Of a stretch of DNA of 10,260 bases, positions 6,101 through 10,260 are shown piece by piece. Numbering within the stretch: the first letter of the stretch is position 1; every line of letters starts with the position of its first letter. A model generated the notes under the pieces. That model had not been told where the DNA came from. It did not search any database and saw only the letters and a program-made list of their open reading frames with translations. The translations under genes and the position numbers were made by a program. This DNA comes from an uncultured bacterium (GTDB lineage: Bacteria; Patescibacteriota; Minisyncoccia; Spechtbacterales; HO2-43-30). Location: assembly GCA_913054525.1 (NCBI GenBank), contig CAJXHR010000014.1, forward strand, positions 1-10,260, given 5' to 3'.

Positions 6101-8142
6101 TATTTTCTCTTGTATCCTAATTCTTCAGCGCTCTTGTAAAACTCCTCTGCCTTTTCTTCGTCCCCCCAAATTTCATAGAGGCTTGCAAGGGCCGTGTGAG
6201 AGCCCACATATCTTGGCTCAAGCTCGAGGGAATGCAGGAGAAGCGGCTCCGCCTTTTCGTACTCTTTTTTGAAAGTATATGCCTTAGCAAGAAGCATGTA
6301 GCCCTGTTGATTCGCCGGAGAAAGCTCGATGGCCCGCTTGAACGTTTCTTCGCCCTTTGCTAAAAATTCCGGGTCGCGATCCCTTGCCGCAACATAGAAG
6401 TCCCCGAGAATTATCGCGTGGCGGAAATCAAGCGGATTTTTTTCGGAAGTTTCGCGCATTACCTTTTCGACGCCATATATCAAATCAACCGGCATTTTTT
6501 GCTCCTCATCCTTTTTGATGGCTTTTGTAATCTTTATTGTAAAAAACTCTACGGTCTGTCTATTGCCCATGGGGGTAGCCGACAGACCTCTTTCGTAAAG
6601 CAACATTGTCTCGCTGGCCGTAAGCCCGCCCCTGCTTATCTTTACTCCCCAGTTCGCCGCCTGAAGCGACTGGATGCCATACGAGAAAAGAAAATAGACA
6701 ACTACCACTCCGATCAACGGTACCATCCGCATATCCGGATTTTTAATTTTTCCCGGTTCCTTCTCTCTCCCTAAAACATTACTCCCTACACCCCCCACAA
6801 ATGCAAGGGTGAGGGCAAACATAATATATGTAGAAGGCATATCGAAAACAAGCATGTTTTGCACAAAATAGCTTCCAAGCGCGGCCGCTACAACGCCGGA
6901 AAGAACCCAGTTTTTGCGGTCGCGAAACACCCACCGGAACACCGCAAAAAGTGCTGCGGCAAATATAGCAAGGTAGGAAAAAAGGCCCACAAAACCCGAA
7001 TGTATGAGATTATCAAAAATCACGTTGTGCGTCCTGTCAAACCAAACCTCATTTCCGCATTCGGATAAAGTGAGGCACGGATTGAAATACTTCGTAAATA
7101 CGACATTGAAATTTTCAGGTCCCCATCCCAATACGGGCCGCTCTTTCACTCCCTGCCATGCCATCTCCCATACCACCTTTCGTGCACCTATGGTGCCGCT
7201 ATCGGAAAAAAAGTAGGGCATATTGCCTATGACTGCTTTGTTTTGGGCAAAAGTGCCCCAGATTACAATACTTCCCAGAAAAATTGCTCCTACCAAAAAT
7301 AAAAGAGCAATGCCGCGCGCCAATTTTATTTTTGCTCTAAAAAAAAGCCAGAAAAGAAAAATAATAAAAAGTCCTCCAAACATTGACAGCATCGCGCCAT
7401 ATGCCGTCGAGTAGAGCATTACAAGCACCAATAGCACAAATCCTATGCCATAAGCGGCTTTCTGTCGTACATCGCGCGCCGCCGAAAAAAGCCAGACGCC
7501 AAAAAACAAGTTGAAAAGCAAATATGCCGCCATAAAGCTCGAATTGCCTATGGTCGCGCCGCTTCGCGCGTCAAAAGGAATTATCGCTATCCCGATTTTC
7601 TGGGAAAGAAAAATAAGAGCGACAAGCGAAGAGGCAATAAAAGATGCCGTAAGCAATTTTTTCCAGTCCGCCAAAGTCCGGAAGGTGAAAGCAAGCGCGG
7701 AGAAGAAGAGCGCAAGATGTATCCAGTTTATCGTACCGGCCATGCGCTCAAAAGTACTCCAAAAACTTCGCTCGGTGTTGATACCCGTAAATGATGTCAG
7801 GATTGTGATAAGCAAAAAAATTCCGAGCGTGACAGATACGGCGTTTATGCGCGGACGGAATTGCCTGTTTGATATCGCAAGGAGAAGCCAGGCGGCAAAA
7901 ATTATTTCGACGAGCATCCAAAAATATACTGTCTTTGGGACGACAAAAGGAAAGAAAAATGAAGCGTGCACCACGAGCGGAGCAAAGAGCGCGATGTATG
8001 CTCCCCACCGCACCACCGAAACCAAAAATAAAGCAAAGCCAGGCGCAGGACCGCGCCTGGCAACGCCGGCAGATTTGATTTCGGAGTTTTCTCCCGGCAC
8101 AGGTATTTTATGTAATTTTTTACGCTTTGACTTTCTTCCCAT
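6100..8142 (-). CDS. O-antigen ligase / polymerase family membrane protein with C-terminal TPR domain
   Basis: This 680-residue polytopic membrane protein fits the Wzy/WaaL (Wzy_C) family, which transfers or polymerises lipid-linked glycans on the outer face of the membrane. It has a basic, charged N-terminus (MGRKSKRKKLHK), then about eleven to twelve hydrophobic segments between residues 36 and 495. The large extracytoplasmic loop carries the family signature: GARKVVWEMAWQGVKERPVLGWGPENF (Arg321, about 319-345) and FDRTHNVIFD (His372). After the last segment, residues about 575-675 form TPR-like helix pairs (EETFKRAIELSPANQQGYMLLAKAY; EKAEPLLLHSLELEPRYVGSHTALASLY; EEKAEEFYKSAEELG), probably outside the cell. 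The gene overlaps the upstream dehydrogenase by 23 nt and the downstream peptidase by 1 nt. It could ligate a glycan to lipid or to protein; sequence cannot decide. A palindrome at 8038-8061 lies within codons about 28-35. Confidence 0.87.
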   Translation of the reverse strand: MGRKSKRKKLHKIPVPGENSEIKSAGVARRGPAPGFALFLVSVVRWGAYIALFAPLVVHASFFFPFVVPKTVYFWMLVEIIFAAWLLLAISNRQFRPRINAVSVTLGIFLLITILTSFTGINTERSFWSTFERMAGTINWIHLALFFSALAFTFRTLADWKKLLTASFIASSLVALIFLSQKIGIAIIPFDARSGATIGNSSFMAAYLLFNLFFGVWLFSAARDVRQKAAYGIGFVLLVLVMLYSTAYGAMLSMFGGLFIIFLFWLFFRAKIKLARGIALLFLVGAIFLGSIVIWGTFAQNKAVIGNMPYFFSDSGTIGARKVVWEMAWQGVKERPVLGWGPENFNVVFTKYFNPCLTLSECGNEVWFDRTHNVIFDNLIHSGFVGLFSYLAIFAAALFAVFRWVFRDRKNWVLSGVVAAALGSYFVQNMLVFDMPSTYIMFALTLAFVGGVGSNVLGREKEPGKIKNPDMRMVPLIGVVVVYFLFSYGIQSLQAANWGVKISRGGLTASETMLLYERGLSATPMGNRQTVEFFTIKITKAIKKDEEQKMPVDLIYGVEKVMRETSEKNPLDFRHAIILGDFYVAARDRDPEFLAKGEETFKRAIELSPANQQGYMLLAKAYTFKKEYEKAEPLLLHSLELEPRYVGSHTALASLYEIWGDEEKAEEFYKSAEELGYKRK
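8022..8061 (-). terminator. Terminator-like hairpin inside the start of the ligase gene
   Basis: GCCAGGCGC (8038-8046) and GCGCCTGGC (8053-8061) form a perfect 9-bp GC-rich stem with a 6-nt loop. In the minus direction it is followed by TTTGCTTTATTTTTGG. This is the strongest hairpin plus T-rich tract in the window, yet it lies inside the ligase coding sequence, about 80-120 nt after its ATG, and encodes part of VARRGPAPGFALFL. It may act as an attenuator of the downstream genes, or may be a palindrome tolerated in a variable N-terminal tail. Confidence 0.45.
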
Positions 8143-8929
8143 TTTTAATCAGTTGCTCGTTTACGCGATCCACCACTTTATGCAGCTTGAGATCTATTCC
8201 CTGTTCTTTTGCGAATTGCACAAAGGTTTTGATATCTTTCGGCAGGCATGCCCCGGCATAACCGCGAAATCCTCCGTGCAGTACATCAAAGTGAGAATCG
8301 TTGACTCTCTTGTCAAATGTAAAGCCCAATTTGACATTGCTGTAATTCGCGCCGAGTTTTTGGCATACATCATAAATTTGATTGGCAAAAACTACCTTAT
8401 GCGCATAATACGTATTCAGCATATACTTGATAAGCTCCGCCTCTACAGCCGGCAAAATCAGACTTTGGGCGCGGGGCAGAAGGGGCATAATTTGTTCCGC
8501 GATTTTTTTCGTTTCGTTATTTGTATATCCTAAAATTTGTTTATCAGGATATGCAAAGTCCTCCTTGGCATATGCCGCCGTTAAAAATTCGGGACTAAAA
8601 AGTATTTTTATCTTCGGGAACTTTTTTTGAAAATAATCTGTAGTTCCGGGCGGCATAGTGGACTTTAGAATAGCAACTCGTCCACTTGGAATCTTTGCCA
8701 GATTTTCTTCTATCGCGGAAATATCGGCCCCGCGATATACTCCGGGCTTCTTTGATTTAGAATAAGGAGTCGGCAGGCACAAAAAAATAAACGGCTGAGC
8801 CAATACCTCTTCGTGTGTATTTGGGGTTTGTACGTATTTATCCCAAATTTTTGCATCTTTGTAGTGATGCTTTATGGAGGAGCCGACGTAGCCGGCTCCG
8901 ATGATGCCGATTTGAGATGGTTTAAACAT
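8120..8929 (-). CDS. Short UDP-glucose/GDP-mannose dehydrogenase family protein
   Basis: Enzymes of this family oxidise the C6 hydroxyl of a nucleotide sugar (UDP-glucose, UDP-ManNAc, GDP-mannose) to the acid with two NAD+. Seen: the N-terminal Rossmann motif IGIIGAGYVG (7-16); FLCLPTP (49-55); STMPPGTTD (90-98); SPEFL with Glu114; the central helix with Lys168 and Asn172 (ELIKYMLNTYYAHK); and the active-site region GYAGACLPKD with nucleophile Cys228. The protein ends at 269 residues with a short basic tail (KNGKKVKA) and lacks the C-terminal UDP-binding domain of the usual 390-450-residue enzymes. The next gene already starts 23 nt before this stop, so this is not an obvious frameshift. It starts within the end of the epimerase gene (8-nt overlap, ATGTTTAA). 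Catalytic residues look intact; the substrate and activity of the short form are uncertain. Confidence 0.88.
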   Translation of the reverse strand: MFKPSQIGIIGAGYVGSSIKHHYKDAKIWDKYVQTPNTHEEVLAQPFIFLCLPTPYSKSKKPGVYRGADISAIEENLAKIPSGRVAILKSTMPPGTTDYFQKKFPKIKILFSPEFLTAAYAKEDFAYPDKQILGYTNNETKKIAEQIMPLLPRAQSLILPAVEAELIKYMLNTYYAHKVVFANQIYDVCQKLGANYSNVKLGFTFDKRVNDSHFDVLHGGFRGYAGACLPKDIKTFVQFAKEQGIDLKLHKVVDRVNEQLIKNGKKVKA

Positions 8930-9815
8930 TGTTCATTAATTGGCTAATGCCATCTTTTAATGAAACCTTTGGCTCCCAGCCGAGAATACGCTTGGCCTTG
9001 CCGATATCAGCAAGAGTATCTCTTACCTCCCCAGGCCTCTCGGGCACATAGGCATGCTTTCCGCCAATAATATCCGCGATTTCCTGCACGCTGTGGTTAC
9101 TTCCCGCCCCGATATTTATCACCTCTCCTCCGCCGTTTTCAATCTGCGAAGCGAGAATGTTTGCCTCCGCAACATCACGTACATTTGTAAAATCGCGCGT
9201 CTGTTTGCCATCGCCTATTATAGTGAGCGGCTTTCTTTCGTCTTTCAGACGCAGAAATTTTCCGATAACGGTCGCGTAATCACCTTCCACATCCATACGG
9301 GGACCGTATACATTAAAATATCTTAAAGAGACTGTGTCGAGTCCATAGAGATTCGTAAATTCCCTGCACAGCTCCTCCCCGATATATTTTGTAAGTGCGT
9401 AGGGATTAAGTGGTTTTGACGGCATATCCTCACAAAGAGGCAGTATATTCTGCGGTCCGTACGCAGAGGATGAGGCGCTATAAACAACCCGCTTCACTCC
9501 CGCATCCCGAGCGGCTAAAAGCACATTGAGGGTGCCTGTAACGTTTGACCGAAAAACAAAGGCGGGATCCTCTATAGAGCGCATAATCCGCGGAATTGCT
9601 GCGATATGAAAAACAACATCTTTCTTTTCAAACACCGGCTTTATCGCGTCAAGCTCGGCGATATCCAATTCAAAAAACTCCGCGTCTTTGTGCAGGTTCC
9701 CGCGCTTTCCCGTGGAGAGGTTGTCTATTACAGTAACCCGGTGGCCGTCTTTGATAAGCCGCTCAACGAGGTTGCTACCTATAAATCCAGCGCCCCCCGT
9801 AACAAGTGTATTCAT
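8922..9815 (-). CDS. NAD-dependent nucleotide-sugar epimerase/dehydratase (extended SDR, GalE-like)
   Basis: A 297-residue extended short-chain dehydrogenase/reductase acting on a nucleotide sugar, probably as a UDP-hexose or UDP-hexuronate 4-epimerase. Seen: the NAD-binding TGGAGFIGSN (6-15) with Asp31 closing the second strand (VIDNLSTGK); HIAAIPRIMRSIEDP; the catalytic Ser in VYSASSSAYG (about 111-120); Tyr139 and Lys143 in NPYALTKY; RYFNVYGPR (165-173); GDGKQTRDFTNVRDVAEA (201-218), typical of the sugar-binding side; and a C-terminal LGWEPKVSLKDGI. Length is normal for a compact member of the family. As first gene of the minus-strand glycan operon it has a plausible promoter at 9828-9856. 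It overlaps the dehydrogenase by 8 nt, and the pair could supply an acidic sugar. galE cannot be separated from related epimerases by eye, so no symbol is given. Confidence 0.9.
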   Translation of the reverse strand: MNTLVTGGAGFIGSNLVERLIKDGHRVTVIDNLSTGKRGNLHKDAEFFELDIAELDAIKPVFEKKDVVFHIAAIPRIMRSIEDPAFVFRSNVTGTLNVLLAARDAGVKRVVYSASSSAYGPQNILPLCEDMPSKPLNPYALTKYIGEELCREFTNLYGLDTVSLRYFNVYGPRMDVEGDYATVIGKFLRLKDERKPLTIIGDGKQTRDFTNVRDVAEANILASQIENGGGEVINIGAGSNHSVQEIADIIGGKHAYVPERPGEVRDTLADIGKAKRILGWEPKVSLKDGISQLMNNV

Positions 9816-9827
9816 GTTTCAGGTTTT

Positions 9828-9856
9828 ATGATAATTGATATTTACAAATCCCGCAA
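9828..9856 (-). promoter_or_regulatory. Candidate promoter of the glycan operon
   Basis: On the minus strand TTGCGG (9851-9856) and TATCAT (9828-9833) are separated by exactly 17 nt. The -10 matches the sigma-70 consensus at five of six positions; the -35 matches at three. It lies 12 nt before the epimerase ATG, giving a very short leader. No clear Shine-Dalgarno precedes that ATG. The 62-bp gap 9816-9877 must also hold the start signals of the divergent plus-strand gene, for which I see no convincing pair of elements. Confidence 0.4.
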
Positions 9857-9877
9857 TCCTGCCTTAAGATAGATAAG

Positions 9878-10260
9878 ATGTCGGGCGTTATCACTATCAA
9901 AAAATTTCTGCTTCTCGCCGGCGACGCGGCGTTTCTTCTGCTGTCGCTTCCCGCGACTCTATTTATAGCTTTCGGAACAGAATTTGACCGGCAAATTTTT
10001 ATTGATCATCTGCTTCCCTTTCTATTTATATATCTTTTTATCCTAATCCTCTTTTTCATAACCGGCCTTTACGACATCCGCTCGTTTAAGTCCGCGACTT
10101 CCACATTCTCGACCGTAGTCATCATCCATGGCATAGGCGCAATTTTTGGAATCCTGTTCTTTTATCTTGCCGCCGATTCCGAAATTACTCCAAAAACAAA
10201 TCTTGCTTTAAATATGATAATCGCCGCCATATCCGTCAGCTCATGGCGCGTGCTCTTTCA
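9878..10260 (+). CDS. Polyprenyl-phosphate sugar (glycosylphospho)transferase, N-terminal membrane part, runs off the right edge
   Basis: An ATG at 9878 opens a frame of 127 codons that continues past the edge. It encodes hydrophobic segments at about 10-32, 44-64, 79-98 and 109 onward. Landmarks recall the membrane part of WbaP/WcaJ-type initiating transferases: FITGLYDIRSFKS (about 60-72), FFYLAADSEITPKTNLALN (about 94-112) and SSWRVLF at the end. Such enzymes load the first sugar phosphate onto undecaprenyl phosphate at the inner membrane and so start each glycan repeat unit. The catalytic domain lies outside the window, so the call rests on the membrane part and on context. It is divergent from the glycan operon and 62 bp away. 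No strong Shine-Dalgarno is seen (AAGATAGATAAG precedes the ATG). Confidence 0.75.
   Translation, partial: MSGVITIKKFLLLAGDAAFLLLSLPATLFIAFGTEFDRQIFIDHLLPFLFIYLFILILFFITGLYDIRSFKSATSTFSTVVIIHGIGAIFGILFFYLAADSEITPKTNLALNMIIAAISVSSWRVLF

Noticed and set aside
8120..8200. Frameshift removing the C-terminal domain of the dehydrogenase
   Set aside because: The ligase gene begins 23 nt before the stop and occupies the following DNA with its own coding frame, so no lost domain remains to be restored.
7511..8533. Long open frame on the plus strand (340 codons)
   Set aside because: It is antisense to the ligase and dehydrogenase genes, both of which have clear family motifs. Its translation is rich in Lys/Arg and Ile and shows no recognisable domain.
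9816..9877. Small RNA or leader peptide in the divergent gap
   Set aside because: The gap is only 62 bp, with no hairpin or short frame with a ribosome binding site; promoter elements account for it.

Overview
The window reads as a chromosomal stretch of a bacterium, most likely a member of the Patescibacteria (Candidate Phyla Radiation), Parcubacteria-like. This placement is inference. It rests on the SecA variant, which carries an extra segment of about 30 residues before its conserved [22 protein letters not shown] region; on a secreted protein ending in two KVY..KRW-type repeats that I associate from memory with this group; on very tight gene packing; and on the mix of short, divergent core genes with a surface-glycan cluster. 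Nothing here looks like a phage, plasmid, CRISPR array or transposon, and I see no RNA gene.

Layout: nine genes lie on the minus strand and one partial gene lies on the plus strand at the right edge. From right to left, a polyprenyl-phosphate sugar transferase (plus strand, 9878 to the edge) is divergently arranged with a minus-strand surface-polysaccharide operon. That operon holds an NAD-dependent sugar epimerase/dehydratase, a short UDP-glucose/GDP-mannose dehydrogenase, an O-antigen-ligase-type membrane protein with C-terminal TPRs, and a secreted M30-like zinc metallopeptidase. These four genes overlap or abut (8 nt, 23 nt and a TAATG overlap), so they are probably co-transcribed. The operon ends in a repeat and inverted-repeat block (4243-4303).

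A second minus-strand group follows: murB (peptidoglycan precursor), raiA/hpf (ribosome hibernation), a divergent pentein (amidinotransferase/arginine-deiminase-like) and a small unknown protein. Gaps of 5-24 nt separate them, and a hairpin terminator (1385-1403) closes the group. secA then begins, with its own structured leader, and runs off the left edge. Its reading frame is broken by one missing G in a homopolymer near codon 91.

Functionally the window links cell-envelope construction (MurB, SecA, glycan assembly, secreted protease) with a ribosome-hibernation factor. I see no clear new defence or mobile system. The points that merit a second look are the paired palindromes inserted in frame in murB, a terminator-like hairpin inside the ligase gene, the pentein with Asp where the catalytic His is expected, the structured secA leader, and the protease coupled to the glycan ligase.
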